In this document: piece by piece, positions 9,193 to 18,660 of the stretch
Layout: each line of letters opens with the position of its first letter
How positions within the stretch are numbered: the stretch's first letter is position 1
NCBI RefSeq assembly: GCF_946221155.1
Contig: NZ_CAMIAN010000006.1
Span: 1-64,000, forward strand
Direction of reading: 5' to 3'
From: an uncultured Corynebacterium sp.
GTDB lineage: Bacteria > Actinomycetota > Actinomycetes > Mycobacteriales > Mycobacteriaceae
Length of the DNA: 64,000 nucleotides
Translations under genes and position numbers: made by a program
The notes under the pieces: model-generated
Told to the model about the DNA's origin: nothing
Databases searched by the model: none
Seen by the model: only the letters and a program-made list of their open reading frames with translations

Positions 9193-10401
9193 CTACTTGA
9201 GCTCCTTGGAGGAAAGCCCCAGCTCGCGGCGAGCAACAACCAGCTGCTGAATCTGCTGGGTGCCCTCGAAGATGTCCAGAATCTTGGAGTCGCGGGCCCA
9301 CTTCTCCAGCAGGTCGCGCTCGGAGTAGCCATAAGCGCCAGCGATCTCCACTGCACGCAGGGTCAGGTCGGTAGCCATGCGGCCGGCCTTCGCCTTGCAC
9401 TCGGAGGCTTCCTTGCTGTTCGGCTGCTTGTTGTCAGCCATCCAGCCTGCGCGCAGGGTCATCAGGTATGCAGCTTCCCAGTCGCTCTCCAGGCGAATGT
9501 ACTCGCTGGCGGCTGCGGGCTGGTTCCACGCGGGGGCGTCATAATCGATCTCTACACCTGCGTCGGTGAGGATCTCGCGCAGCTTCTCGAGGGAAGCACG
9601 AGCAACACCAACGGCCATGGCGGCAACCATCGGGCGAGTGTTGTCGAAGGTGGCCATCACACCACCGAAGCCCTTCTTGGTGTCCACCTCCGGGGAGCCC
9701 AGCAGGTTCTCCTTCGGGATACGGACGTTGTCCAGGATGAAGTGCGCGGTGTCGGAGGAGCGGATGCCCAGCTTGTGCTCCAGGCGGACCAGCTCGAAGC
9801 CCGGGGTGTCGCGCGGAACGACGAAGGACTTGATGGCGGCGCGGCCTGCGGACTTGTCGACGGATGCCCAGACGACAACGTGGGTGCAGCGCTCGCCGGC
9901 GGTAACGAAGATCTTCTCACCGTTCAGCACGTACTCGTCGCCATCCAGCTTGGCGGTGGCGGCGACGGCTGCAGAGTCGGAGCCGAACTGCGGCTCAGTG
10001 ATGGCCATGGCGGCCCAGATCTTGCCGAAGCGCTCGAGCTGCTCGTCGTCGGCGACGGCTGCTACGGCTGCGTTGCCCAGGCCCTGGTAGGGGATAGACA
10101 GGGTGAGTCCGACGTCGCCCCAGCAGGTCTCGAGGACGTTGAGGATGGACGCCATGTTGCCGCCATTCTTGACGCCCTCAACCTTCTTCTTGTCATCGCC
10201 GCGGCCACCGGAGGCACCAGCCATTGCCTGGCCGGCATCTGCCATGCCTTCGACCAGGCTGGCCATGGTGTCCAGCTCGACGGGGCGCTCGTGCTCCGCG
10301 AGGTCGTACTTGCGGGAGATGGGGCGGAAAATTTCAGCGGCGGCCTGGTGCGCTTGGTTCTGGCCCGCCTTCAAACGCTTGGGGAGTTCCAGATTAATCA
10401 T
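9193..10401 (-). CDS. fadE: Acyl-CoA dehydrogenase
   Basis: A 402-residue FAD-dependent acyl-CoA dehydrogenase that introduces the alpha,beta double bond in beta-oxidation. Signature segments are AMAITEPQFGSDSAAV, GVMATFDNTRPMVAAMAVG and, near the end, KILDIFEGTQQIQQL. The Glu in that last motif is the expected catalytic base. It lies 57 bp downstream of a second dehydrogenase gene on the same strand and is probably co-transcribed. Paired neighbouring FadE proteins in actinobacteria can form mixed tetramers, so a heteromer is possible but not shown. Substrate chain length is unknown. Confidence 0.9.
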   Translation of the reverse strand: MINLELPKRLKAGQNQAHQAAAEIFRPISRKYDLAEHERPVELDTMASLVEGMADAGQAMAGASGGRGDDKKKVEGVKNGGNMASILNVLETCWGDVGLTLSIPYQGLGNAAVAAVADDEQLERFGKIWAAMAITEPQFGSDSAAVAATAKLDGDEYVLNGEKIFVTAGERCTHVVVWASVDKSAGRAAIKSFVVPRDTPGFELVRLEHKLGIRSSDTAHFILDNVRIPKENLLGSPEVDTKKGFGGVMATFDNTRPMVAAMAVGVARASLEKLREILTDAGVEIDYDAPAWNQPAAASEYIRLESDWEAAYLMTLRAGWMADNKQPNSKEASECKAKAGRMATDLTLRAVEIAGAYGYSERDLLEKWARDSKILDIFEGTQQIQQLVVARRELGLSSKELK

Positions 10402-10458
10402 GATGTGGTTCCTTGAAGTTCCTTGTGCTTATTCGATATGGATTCGAATTGTGGCGGG

Positions 10459-11877
10459 TTAGACGACGACTACGCCCTCAGCGATGCCGATGGCGCGCAT
10501 GTCGCGGTACCAGCGCTCGACCGGGTGCTCCTTGGTGAAGCCGTGGCCACCGAGCAGCTGCACGCCGTCGAGGCCCATAACCATGCCCTTGTCGGATGCG
10601 TAGCGGCGGGCAAGACCGGCTTCGCGGTTGAAGGACAGACCCTGGTCCAGGCGGGACACACCGCGCAGCAGGATCAGGCGCAGGCCATCGAGCTCGATGC
10701 GCAGGTTGGCGACCATGAAGGCCACTGCCTGGCGGTGCGAGATCGGCTCGCCGAATGCTTCGCGCTCGTTGACGTACTTCTTGGTGTACTCCAGGATGGC
10801 CTCGCCGGTGCCGGCTGCCAGTGCGGCCCAGCCCAAGCGGGAGCGGCGGATGATCTCCGCGTAGTTTTCCTTGCGCTCGTCAGCGGCCAGGTCCTTGCCA
10901 CCCAGCAGCTGGCTGGCGGGAACTCGGACATCCTTCAGCAGCAGACGTCCCAGGGCAGCGCCGCGCAGGCCCATGGACGGGTCAGCCTCGACAACCAGGC
11001 CCTCGGTGTCGGACTCGACGATGACGAAGGTGTTCTCGCCGTCGAGGTTCACTGCAATGACGAACAGCTCAGCCTTGCCGGCGTTCGGAACCATGGTCTT
11101 CACACCATTAATGACGATGTCGTCGCCCTCGCGGACGGCAGTGGTCTGCAGGGTGAAGGGGTCGAACAGCGGGCGGGACTCGGAAACGACCACGGCGGAA
11201 GCCGGGACGGACTCGCCTGCAAACTCCGGCAGGTAGGTCTTCTGCTGGGAGTCGTCACCGTAGTTGGTGATGACGTTGGCCACGCCGGCCGGCGCCAGGA
11301 TGGCTACGGCCTGGCCCATGTCGCCGAATGCCAGAGCCTCGGCGATCAACGCGTTGGTGGTGGCGCCGGAGGCGGAGGCAATGCCCTCGTACTCTTCCGG
11401 CAGGTTGATCAGGGCAACGCCCAGCTCAGCAGCAGCTTCCAGCAGACCCTCTGCCGGCTCAGATGCCTCGTTCTGGTCGTGGCCGGTCGGGCGCAGGCGC
11501 TCTTCAGCGAACTCGCGTACGGCTGCGACGATCATTTCCTGATCTTCAGTCGGGGTCAGGTCGAACGGTGCCTTGCCCGGTGCCGGCGCCTCGGTCGGGA
11601 CAGGCTGGTTGTTCTCGTCGGTGGTCTGGTTAGCCAGACGTACCGGCTTGCCGGAGCCCTTGATCTTCTTGAACTGGCGGTTCACGGCACCGAGGGTGCG
11701 CATGCCGGTCTTGGTGGACTGGTAGGCAACGCGGTCCACCTTCTTGCTCAGACCGTACTTTTCTGCCAGGTCGGAGCCGGTGAACTTCGTCAAGACTCCC
11801 ATGACGGTACCGATTGCGTCTCGCTTGATGTTGTTCAGGCCAGGAGTCGAATCGGCACGCTTGCTTCGGTCGCTCAT
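10459..11877 (-). CDS. fadE: Acyl-CoA dehydrogenase with N-terminal extension
   Basis: A 472-residue acyl-CoA dehydrogenase, about 90 residues longer than usual at the N-terminus. The extension (around YGLSKKVDRVAYQSTKTGMRTLG) is basic and ends in a Pro-rich linker before the dehydrogenase core starts near FDLTPTEDQEM. The core ends abruptly with ERWYRDMRAIGIAEGVVVV, keeping the Glu of the active-site loop but lacking the usual last helix. The start was set at ATG 11877 because AAAGGTGG lies 9 nt upstream. It is the first gene of the fadE pair. The role of the extension is unknown. Confidence 0.85.
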   Translation of the reverse strand: MSDRSKRADSTPGLNNIKRDAIGTVMGVLTKFTGSDLAEKYGLSKKVDRVAYQSTKTGMRTLGAVNRQFKKIKGSGKPVRLANQTTDENNQPVPTEAPAPGKAPFDLTPTEDQEMIVAAVREFAEERLRPTGHDQNEASEPAEGLLEAAAELGVALINLPEEYEGIASASGATTNALIAEALAFGDMGQAVAILAPAGVANVITNYGDDSQQKTYLPEFAGESVPASAVVVSESRPLFDPFTLQTTAVREGDDIVINGVKTMVPNAGKAELFVIAVNLDGENTFVIVESDTEGLVVEADPSMGLRGAALGRLLLKDVRVPASQLLGGKDLAADERKENYAEIIRRSRLGWAALAAGTGEAILEYTKKYVNEREAFGEPISHRQAVAFMVANLRIELDGLRLILLRGVSRLDQGLSFNREAGLARRYASDKGMVMGLDGVQLLGGHGFTKEHPVERWYRDMRAIGIAEGVVVV

Positions 11878-12181
11878 TTCGTGCGGCCACCTTTCACTGC
11901 TTGTCAGCGCAAATCTCATATCTGCATGTGCGGATAATTATGTACGTAGCATAAACCAGAATAATGGCGCGCATCACATTTCGAGCCAAAATATAGATTG
12001 AATTACACCCACACGGGCGAACTGCACGCCAGCTACTCCCCAAACTATTCGAGGTACCGGCGCCCGCTTTTGCAGGCGCATAGCCCCCGAGCCACCCCCG
12101 AAAAACTCCCTCTAGTTCCCCCCTCGAGCCAACCGGCCCCGGCAGTAGATCCCACCGCAATCTACTGCCGTTGATAGGCGT
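11878..12181. other. Intergenic region between the fadE pair and lysS
   Basis: 304 bp holding the upstream region of the fadE operon and the 3' flank of lysS. An AT-rich stretch on the minus strand around 11935-11965 (with CATAATTAT) could hold the fadE promoter, but no -35/-10 pair could be fixed. A 10-bp hairpin at 12141-12169 lies just after lysS. No small gene is convincing here. Confidence 0.4.
12141..12169 (-). terminator. Hairpin downstream of lysS, possible terminator
   Basis: GGCAGTAGAT (12141-12150) pairs perfectly with ATCTACTGCC (12160-12169) around a 9-nt loop. It lies 12 bp beyond the lysS stop. It lacks a clear U-tract on either strand. Confidence 0.45.
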
Positions 12182-13789
12182 CTAGTTATCGCGCTCCGGC
12201 TTCACGATCGGGAATAGCACGGTCTCGCGGATCCCCAGGCCAGTCAAGGCCATCAGCAGTCGGTCGATACCCATACCAGTGCCGGCTGTCGGCGGCATGC
12301 CCTGCTCCATAGCTGCCAGGAAATCCTCGTCCAGGCGCATGGCCTCATCGTCACCGTTGGCTGCCAAGCGTGCCTGGTCCTCGAAACGCTCGCGCTGGAC
12401 AACCGGGTCGATGAGCTCGGAATAGCCGGTGGCCAGCTCGAAGCCACGGACGTACAGATCCCACTTCTCTGTCACTCCCGGCTTGCTGCGGTGTTGGCGG
12501 GTCAGCGGGGAGGTCTCCACGGGGAAGTTGCGCACGAAGATGGGGCCTTCAAGTTGGTCCTCGCACAGGACTTCCCAGATCTCCTCCACCAGCTTGCCAT
12601 GGCCCCAGCCGCCCTTGGCGGGAACGTCCAGGCCGATGACCTTGGCGATTTCCTTCAGCTCCTCAACGGTGGAGTCGATGGTCACCTCTGGCTGGCCGGG
12701 GTACTTGCGCGCAAGTGCCTCGTTCAGCGAAGGGTACATCTCGATTTCCTTCCACTCCCCGCCGAAGTCGTACTCGGTGCCGTCGGCGAGGCGCACCTTG
12801 CCAGTGCCCTCCAGGTCGGTGCCCTTGGTCAGCTGGTCCACGATGTACTGGATGGATTCGCGGGTAGTGCGGGCGCAGTCGTCGTAGTCGCCCCACGCAG
12901 CGTAGGTCTCTAGCATTGCGAACTCCGGGGAGTGGGACTTGTCCACGCCCTCGTTGCGGAAGTTGCGGTTGATCTCGAAGACGCGGTCGATGCCGCCCAC
13001 CACGGCGCGCTTCAGGAACAGCTCTGGCGCGATGCGCAGGTACAGGTCGATGTCCAGCGCGTTGGAGTGAGTAACGAACGGACGGGCCGCCGCACCACCG
13101 TGCAGGGTCTGCAGCATTGGGGTTTCGATCTCTACGAAGCCCTCGCCCTCCATGTAGTCGCGCAGCGCACGGATGACCTTCACGCGCGTCATCGCGTTCT
13201 TGCGGGCCTCCTCGCGCACGATCAGATCGTTGTAGCGCTGGCGCACGCGGGTTTCCTCGTTCATCTCTGCGAAAGCTACGGGCAACGGTCGCAGGGCCTT
13301 CGCGGCCATGACCCACTCGCTGGCCATGACGGACAGCTCGCCGCGGCGGGAGGCGATCACGCGACCGGTCACTCCGATGAAGTCTCCGAGGTCCACGTCG
13401 GCCTTCCATGCCGCGAGTGCGTCCTCGCCAACCTCCGCCAGGGAGAGCATGGCCTGCAGCTGCGTACCGTCACCGTCCTGCAAGGTGGCAAAACACAGCT
13501 TGCCGGTGTTGCGCATGAAGATCAGGCGCCCGGTCACGCTAACTACGTCCTGTGTTTCTTCGCCTGCGGCGAGGTAGGTGACGCCCTCCGCCTCCACCGG
13601 CTGCTCTTCAGCTTCACCGTCAGTCTTCTTCACTGCCCACTGTGCGCGCACCTCGGCCAGGGAGTGGGTGCGTGGCACCTCTACCGGGTAGGCATCCTTG
13701 CCGGATTCAAGGATGCGCTGCCGCTTTTCACGGCGGATGCGTAGCTGTTCGGGGACGTCAGAAGCTGGGGTTTTCGATGCGTCAGTCAC
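12182..13789 (-). CDS. lysS: Lysine--tRNA ligase (class II LysRS)
   Basis: A 535-residue class II aminoacyl-tRNA synthetase. An OB-fold anticodon domain (VTGRLIFMRNTGKLCFATLQDG) is followed by the catalytic core. Motif 2 is in RNFRNEGVDKSHSPEFAMLETYAAW, and motif 3 near the end is GTGMGIDRLLMALTG. It charges tRNA-Lys in the cytoplasm. It stands alone between hmp upstream and the fadE pair downstream, all on the minus strand. Confidence 0.97.
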   Translation of the reverse strand: MTDASKTPASDVPEQLRIRREKRQRILESGKDAYPVEVPRTHSLAEVRAQWAVKKTDGEAEEQPVEAEGVTYLAAGEETQDVVSVTGRLIFMRNTGKLCFATLQDGDGTQLQAMLSLAEVGEDALAAWKADVDLGDFIGVTGRVIASRRGELSVMASEWVMAAKALRPLPVAFAEMNEETRVRQRYNDLIVREEARKNAMTRVKVIRALRDYMEGEGFVEIETPMLQTLHGGAAARPFVTHSNALDIDLYLRIAPELFLKRAVVGGIDRVFEINRNFRNEGVDKSHSPEFAMLETYAAWGDYDDCARTTRESIQYIVDQLTKGTDLEGTGKVRLADGTEYDFGGEWKEIEMYPSLNEALARKYPGQPEVTIDSTVEELKEIAKVIGLDVPAKGGWGHGKLVEEIWEVLCEDQLEGPIFVRNFPVETSPLTRQHRSKPGVTEKWDLYVRGFELATGYSELIDPVVQRERFEDQARLAANGDDEAMRLDEDFLAAMEQGMPPTAGTGMGIDRLLMALTGLGIRETVLFPIVKPERDN

Positions 13790-13810
13790 AGGACATAAGT
13801 TTAGCGCACC

Positions 13811-15019
13811 TTAAATCAACCAGTCATTGGGGCTAAACAGCTCGAAGTGAATCTCCTTCGGCGATAGCGCATCCGAGTGCTCAGCAAGCTGATCGCGCAG
13901 GTTCTGCAAGAAATTACTGCCACCACATAGGTACCAGTGAGCTCCTTGTGGGATTAGCCCTTCTTCTGCCATCTTGGCAAGCTCTACGGTTTCACCGTTA
14001 TCGCGGTATCGGACGATATGGCGAGCTTCACCATTTTCCGCGAGTGCGGAGACTTGGGACTCCGTGATGTCTCGCTGAGCATAAGTGTCTGGGGCGGCAT
14101 CAGCGTGAATAGCGGTAACACTCGGTACCCCACCCGTTGCCGAGCGAGCAACTAGAGCAGCCAACATACCGGCCATCGGAGTAGAGCCGATTCCCTGTGA
14201 AACCAAAATCACCGGGGCATCATCGTCTTGCAGAACCAGGTCGCCGGCCGGCAGGGTGGCTTCCACCTGACTGCCGGTTTCCAACTCATCCATGAGGAAA
14301 GAACTGACCTCGCCATCACGCTGTACGGCGACGGTGAAGGTCTCCTCCGTGGTGCCGACGATGGAATACTGGCGAAGCTGACGAGCACCGTCGGAGAGTT
14401 CAACTCCAATGGAAACATACTGGCCAGGCAAGGCGTCACTGAAGTTCACGCCATTAAAGGTAAACTCCACGACGTTGTGGGAAAGCTGCTTCTTCTCCTG
14501 CAAAGTAACAGTTCGGAACACATCCCCGTCGGCCACATCAGCTGACCGGTAAAGGTTGCGCTCGAAATCGATCAATACTTTGGCCATCAACCAGTAGACC
14601 TCGTCCCATGCGGCAGCAACCTCGGGGGTCACCACGTCTTCACCCAACACCTCTACGATGGCGGCGAAAAGATTGTCATGCACGATCTGGTACTGGTCCT
14701 CTGTGATGCCGAGGGACACATGTTTGTGACCAATGCGGGAGAGCATTTCGCGTGGGTCAGGGGCATCGGGGTTGACCAGCATAGAAGCGAAAGTAGCGAT
14801 GGAAGCGGCTAGAGCCTTTTGTTGCTCACCTGAGCGTTGATTACCACGGTTGAATAGGTCAGAGAGCAGCTCAGGATGCTTCTTGAACATGGTGCGGTAG
14901 AACACTGGAGTGATGTCTTCAATTGCCCCGCCGACGATAGGCAAAGTTGCCTTGATGATTTCCTCATTTTCGGGGGCCAGGGAAATATCAGTAGTTTGAG
15001 GTTGAGTTGAGATATACAA
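13811..15019 (-). CDS. hmp: Flavohemoprotein, nitric oxide dioxygenase Hmp
   Basis: About 402 residues with an N-terminal globin domain (LAPENEEIIKATLPIVGG; YWLMAKVLIDFERNLY), then FAD-binding (RQLRQYSIVG) and NAD-binding domains (VILVSQGIGSTPMAGML). It converts NO and O2 to nitrate. The longest frame begins at 15076, inside nsrR. The better start is TTG at 15017-15019, because AAGGAG (15034-15029) sits 9 nt upstream and the resulting length is normal for Hmp. That ribosome binding site overlaps the nsrR stop region, so the two genes form a tight operon. Confidence 0.9.
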   Translation of the reverse strand: MYISTQPQTTDISLAPENEEIIKATLPIVGGAIEDITPVFYRTMFKKHPELLSDLFNRGNQRSGEQQKALAASIATFASMLVNPDAPDPREMLSRIGHKHVSLGITEDQYQIVHDNLFAAIVEVLGEDVVTPEVAAAWDEVYWLMAKVLIDFERNLYRSADVADGDVFRTVTLQEKKQLSHNVVEFTFNGVNFSDALPGQYVSIGVELSDGARQLRQYSIVGTTEETFTVAVQRDGEVSSFLMDELETGSQVEATLPAGDLVLQDDDAPVILVSQGIGSTPMAGMLAALVARSATGGVPSVTAIHADAAPDTYAQRDITESQVSALAENGEARHIVRYRDNGETVELAKMAEEGLIPQGAHWYLCGGSNFLQNLRDQLAEHSDALSPKEIHFELFSPNDWLI

Positions 15020-15032
15020 AGCGTCAAGCTCC

Positions 15033-15518
15033 TTACTTTTTTGTGCCAGGCCTCTGTGGAATATGTGGTAACCCAAGGCTCTGATAAGTGCGGCTTTCTC
15101 CAGAACGTGCAGGTGCGGTATTCGCTATGAGGTCGCCGATGGTGTCTCCATCCAACTCCGCGAAGAATGCTTCGCGCGCTGCGGCGAGGCGTCTACGGAG
15201 AGCACAGTCGCGGGCGGCAAGAGGGCAACGTTGGCCGCCTTCGCAATCCACGACTTCGCCGGGACCTTCCAATTGGCGCAATATCTTGCCCACACTTGCC
15301 TGACGGGTCCTATCCGCCAGATACACTCCACCACTCCTACCTCGTACGGCAGTCACCCATCCCAGATCGACGAGCCGGGCATTTACTTTTGCCACATGGT
15401 TAGTCGATCCGTTGATACGCGTCGCGAGGTCAGCGAGAGTCACTCTCTCACCGTCCTGCAGATCCCCGAGAACCATGAGTATCCTCAGGCCGAGATCTGC
15501 AAAAGTGGTCAAGTGCAT
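15033..15518 (-). CDS. nsrR: Rrf2-family nitric oxide-sensing repressor NsrR
   Basis: A 161-residue Rrf2 winged-helix regulator. The DNA-binding part is in residues 1-65. Cys92, Cys98 and Cys105 (DCEGGQRCPLAARDC) match the three-cysteine [4Fe-4S] site of actinobacterial NsrR. NO destroys the cluster and releases repression. It is the first gene of an nsrR-hmp operon. An NsrR-type box lies 28-50 bp before its ATG, so autoregulation together with hmp is expected. Confidence 0.9.
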   Translation of the reverse strand: MHLTTFADLGLRILMVLGDLQDGERVTLADLATRINGSTNHVAKVNARLVDLGWVTAVRGRSGGVYLADRTRQASVGKILRQLEGPGEVVDCEGGQRCPLAARDCALRRRLAAAREAFFAELDGDTIGDLIANTAPARSGESRTYQSLGLPHIPQRPGTKK

Positions 15519-15545
15519 ATTTCCACCCTATGCCCCCATCAATAA

Positions 15546-15568
15546 AAGTTCTATATCAGATGCATCTT
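15546..15568. promoter_or_regulatory. NsrR operator
   Basis: An 11-1-11 arrangement. The right half AGATGCATCTT is nearly identical to the known NsrR half-site, and the left half AAGTTCTATAT is degenerate. It lies just upstream of nsrR-hmp. Confidence 0.65.
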
Positions 15569-15662
15569 TTATTGCGGCTTGTGGGAAATGTAACACTAAA
15601 GAACATGTCGATTGATACCGCTGGGAAATAGGCAAGTGGGAGGCCTAGCCAATCAGCAGCTG

Positions 15663-16079
15663 TTAGGCCTCCGGGTGGCGCGGGTTCTTAAGCCCCGAGC
15701 CGTTCGGCACGTGGGCCGGGTCGCCGCCGAGCTCCACCTGCTTGTTGTTTTCGTCCACGAAGACCACGCGCGAGGCGTAGTTCTTCAGGTCTTCCTCACT
15801 GTATTGGGCATAGCCGATGATAATGACGAGGTCACCGGGACTGATCAGACGCGCGGCGGCACCGTTGATGCCGATCACGCCGGTGCCCCGGTCGCCGGTG
15901 ATGGCATAGGTCGTCAGGCGATTGCCGTTATCGATATCGACGATATCGATCTGCTCGCCTTCGAGGATGTCGGCAGCTTCCATCAGATCAGCGTCGATGG
16001 TGCACGAGCCGACGTAGTGCAGGTCGGCCTGTGTGACCGTCGCACGGTGGATCTTTGATTTCAGCATGGTTCGCAACAC
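15663..16079 (-). CDS. panD: Aspartate 1-decarboxylase proenzyme PanD
   Basis: A 138-residue pyruvoyl enzyme making beta-alanine from aspartate for pantothenate and CoA. It begins MLRTMLKSKIHRATVTQADL, and the self-cleavage site Gly24-Ser25 is intact in HYVGSCTIDADLM. After cleavage Ser25 becomes the pyruvoyl group. In mycobacteria panD follows panC directly. Here it is separated from panC by about 6 kb of galactose genes on the same strand. Confidence 0.96.
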   Translation of the reverse strand: MLRTMLKSKIHRATVTQADLHYVGSCTIDADLMEAADILEGEQIDIVDIDNGNRLTTYAITGDRGTGVIGINGAAARLISPGDLVIIIGYAQYSEEDLKNYASRVVFVDENNKQVELGGDPAHVPNGSGLKNPRHPEA

Positions 16080-16218
16080 GGGTGAACACCTTACTCGGGG
16101 CTAACCAAATAAGCTATTTAGCTGTTACTTTGTGCGGCGCAGATCAGGCGCACGGATGGCGCTCAAGCGGCGCCCTAGCAACACTCCAGTGGCGCCCAAG
16201 CGCCGCCCAAAGCGGAGC

Positions 16219-17478
16219 CTAAGCGTTGCGGTGCGCGCCGTCGCTCGGCAGGGCGACCACGAACTCGGGCTCGTTGAAGCCCTTTTCCGCGAAGGCCCTG
16301 GCCACTGCCGTGGCTGTCGCCTCTACCTGGTCCTCGCGCAGCAGCGCAATTGCGGAGCCGCCGAAGCCACCACCGGTCATGCGAGCTCCTAGCGCACCCT
16401 CGGCCATCGCAACGTCCACAGCAGTATCCAGCTCCGGAACGGTGACCTCGTAGTCGTCGCGCAGGGAGGCGTGACTGCCCTGCATCGACTTTCCAAAGGC
16501 CTCCATATCCCCGGCACTGACCTGGCGGATCGCCTCGGCGGTACGGGCGATCTCGCTAACCACGTGGCGCACGCGGGCGGCCACCACCACCGGATCCATG
16601 TCGTTAGCGTTAGCCCAGCCCACGGAGGCATCCTCGGCTTCCTCGGCGAAGCGCAGGCTGCTCACCCCAAGGTCGGCGGTCACTCCGTCGATCACGGCGC
16701 GCCGTGCCGCGTATTGGCCGTCGTTTAGCTGGTGCAGGGCGTTCGTATTCATAATAAGGATCGCCAGCCCCCGCGCCGCGATGTCGAAAGGCACCTGGGT
16801 GGCGCTATCTTCGGCGAAGTCGATGGCCAACGCATGGCCAACCTGACCGAACAGCGAAATACGCTGGTCAAGCCCGCCCGTTGAGGCGCCGACTACCTCG
16901 TTCTCTGCTCTTATGGACGCCCCCATGAGCCCGTTACGACCCGCATCATCGAGGGGCGCTCCGCTGTATAGGTCATAGGCCGCGAGAGCCGCCGAGCATT
17001 CCAGCGCAGCGGAACTGGAAAGCCCCGCACCGACGGGAACGTCAGACTCGATGGCGAGGTCCAGCCCACCGGCGGGCATCAAGCCAGCCTCGGTGGCAGC
17101 CCAGATAGCGCCGACTGCATACCCCGCCCAGTTGGCGGGGTTACCGGGGCCGACCTCGGCGACGGGGATCTCAAAGTGAACAATCTCCGCGGGGTCGCCG
17201 AAGCGGGAGGCCACACGATACACGCCATCGTCGTTCTTGGCCGCAGCCACGTAGGTGCGCTGGGAAAGTGCGAAGGGCAGGCTGATGCCATCGGCGTAGT
17301 CGACGTGTTCACCGATCAGGTTCACGCGTCCCGGCGCGGACCACACACCCGCCGGTTCGTAGCTATAGACCTGCTGGAACAGGGACAGCGCATCGGCAGT
17401 GCCCTGCTCCTCGGAGCGGGTCTGCAGCCAGCGCGGAGTACCTGCGTTCTGTGCTGCGTTAGTTTGGCTAGTTGGCAT
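16219..17478 (-). CDS. galK: Galactokinase GalK
   Basis: A 419-residue GHMP-family kinase that phosphorylates galactose at C1. Motifs are GRVNLIGEHVDYADG near residue 50, PVGAGLSSSAALECS (ATP-binding loop) near 150 and MTGGGFGGSAIAL near 365. The start is placed at ATG 17478 rather than 17487, because GGGAGG (17488-17493) then lies 9 nt upstream. The gene overlaps the end of galT by 11 nt, implying coupled translation. The 3' flank 16136-16210 contains repeated GCGCCCAAGCG-like units. Confidence 0.95.
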   Translation of the reverse strand: MPTSQTNAAQNAGTPRWLQTRSEEQGTADALSLFQQVYSYEPAGVWSAPGRVNLIGEHVDYADGISLPFALSQRTYVAAAKNDDGVYRVASRFGDPAEIVHFEIPVAEVGPGNPANWAGYAVGAIWAATEAGLMPAGGLDLAIESDVPVGAGLSSSAALECSAALAAYDLYSGAPLDDAGRNGLMGASIRAENEVVGASTGGLDQRISLFGQVGHALAIDFAEDSATQVPFDIAARGLAILIMNTNALHQLNDGQYAARRAVIDGVTADLGVSSLRFAEEAEDASVGWANANDMDPVVVAARVRHVVSEIARTAEAIRQVSAGDMEAFGKSMQGSHASLRDDYEVTVPELDTAVDVAMAEGALGARMTGGGFGGSAIALLREDQVEATATAVARAFAEKGFNEPEFVVALPSDGAHRNA

Positions 17479-18619
17479 TGTCAGCAACCTCCCGGAAACG
17501 TTCGGCGATCCTCTCCGGAGTGGTGTCGGAGATCCAGGCCTCCTGGCCCGACTCGCTACCGGCCAGGAACTTCATGCGTCCTGGGGATCGCATCATCGAA
17601 TACAGCTGCAAGTACAGGCGACCGTTCTCTCGGCCCTCCCCCACCGGCGCCTGGTTCCAGGCGGCGATGTAGGGGGTGCGCTCCACGCCCTCAAAGAAGC
17701 GATCCATGCGGCCCAGCAGTTCCAGGTAGAAGCGGGTCAGCTCGTCCTTCTCCTCGTCGGTTAGCGCCGCGAAGTCCGGAACCGCCCGGTTAGCCATGAG
17801 GATGACCTCCACCGGCCACTTCGCTGCCGCCGGTACGTAGGCCGTGAAATGCTCCCCGGCCAGAAGTACGCGGGTGCCGGAGGCCTTCTCGGCGGACAAG
17901 GTGGCGTCAAAAAGATCCTTTCCAGTTTGCTCCCTAAACGCCCGAGCGCGTGCAGCTACCTCGGCGGCGCGCGGCGGGACGAAGGGATAGGAGTAGATCT
18001 GGCCGTGCGGGTGCTGCAAGGTCACGCCGATCTCCTTGCCGCGGTTTTCGAATGGGAACACATAGCGGATGCCCTCGATGGCGGAGAGCTCAGCGGTGCG
18101 GTGTGCCCAAGCCTCCACAACCGTGCGGGCGCGCTCGTAGGGCAAATCCCTAAACGAAGAGCTCACGTCCGGGGTGAAGCAGACGACCTCGCAGCGGCCA
18201 ATGGCGGGCTTGCGGGGGAAAAGCTCCTGACCGTCGACTTGGGTGGCGAAATCCTCCGGCACCTCCATGTGGACCGACAAGGACGGGAACCGGTTCTCGA
18301 AGACCACTACGTCGTAGTCGTCGGCGGGCACCTCGGTGGGCAGCTCGCCGGGCTTGGTGGGCGCCAGCGGGTTCTCATTGGCCGGGGGCATGAACGTTCG
18401 GTTCATGCGGTGCGCGGCGTATACGTACCACTGGCCAGTTAGGGGATCCTGACGCATCTCGGATTCCGTGGCGGCCTGCGGAAGATCACGGGAGTCATGC
18501 AGCTCGCGCTGCTTCTCCCCCGTGACGTAAGCCGGTTCGTCGTCGAAGTACAGCAGCTCGCGGCCGTCCGCCAGCGTGGTTCGGGTTACTTTAAAATCGT
18601 GCTGCACAGCGTTGATCAC
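17468..18619 (-). CDS. galT: Galactose-1-phosphate uridylyltransferase GalT
   Basis: A 383-residue Leloir-pathway enzyme exchanging UMP between UDP-glucose and galactose-1-phosphate. The HIT-superfamily active-site motif HPHGQIY is present near residue 200; the second His carries the uridylyl group. Its product UDP-galactose needs GalE, which is not in this window. A strong terminator (18661-18687) separates it from the small membrane gene upstream, so galT-galK may have their own promoter or depend on readthrough. Confidence 0.95.
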   Translation of the reverse strand: MINAVQHDFKVTRTTLADGRELLYFDDEPAYVTGEKQRELHDSRDLPQAATESEMRQDPLTGQWYVYAAHRMNRTFMPPANENPLAPTKPGELPTEVPADDYDVVVFENRFPSLSVHMEVPEDFATQVDGQELFPRKPAIGRCEVVCFTPDVSSSFRDLPYERARTVVEAWAHRTAELSAIEGIRYVFPFENRGKEIGVTLQHPHGQIYSYPFVPPRAAEVAARARAFREQTGKDLFDATLSAEKASGTRVLLAGEHFTAYVPAAAKWPVEVILMANRAVPDFAALTDEEKDELTRFYLELLGRMDRFFEGVERTPYIAAWNQAPVGEGRENGRLYLQLYSMMRSPGRMKFLAGSESGQEAWISDTTPERIAERFREVADNAN

Positions 18620-18660
18620 TTCCTCAAAGGTCCTTGGGTGGGATGGTGCTTAGTTTAAAA

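Noticed and set aside
15020..15076. Longer Hmp start at 15076
   Set aside because: It would overlap nsrR by 44 nt and add residues foreign to the family. The TTG at 15019 has a well-placed ribosome binding site.
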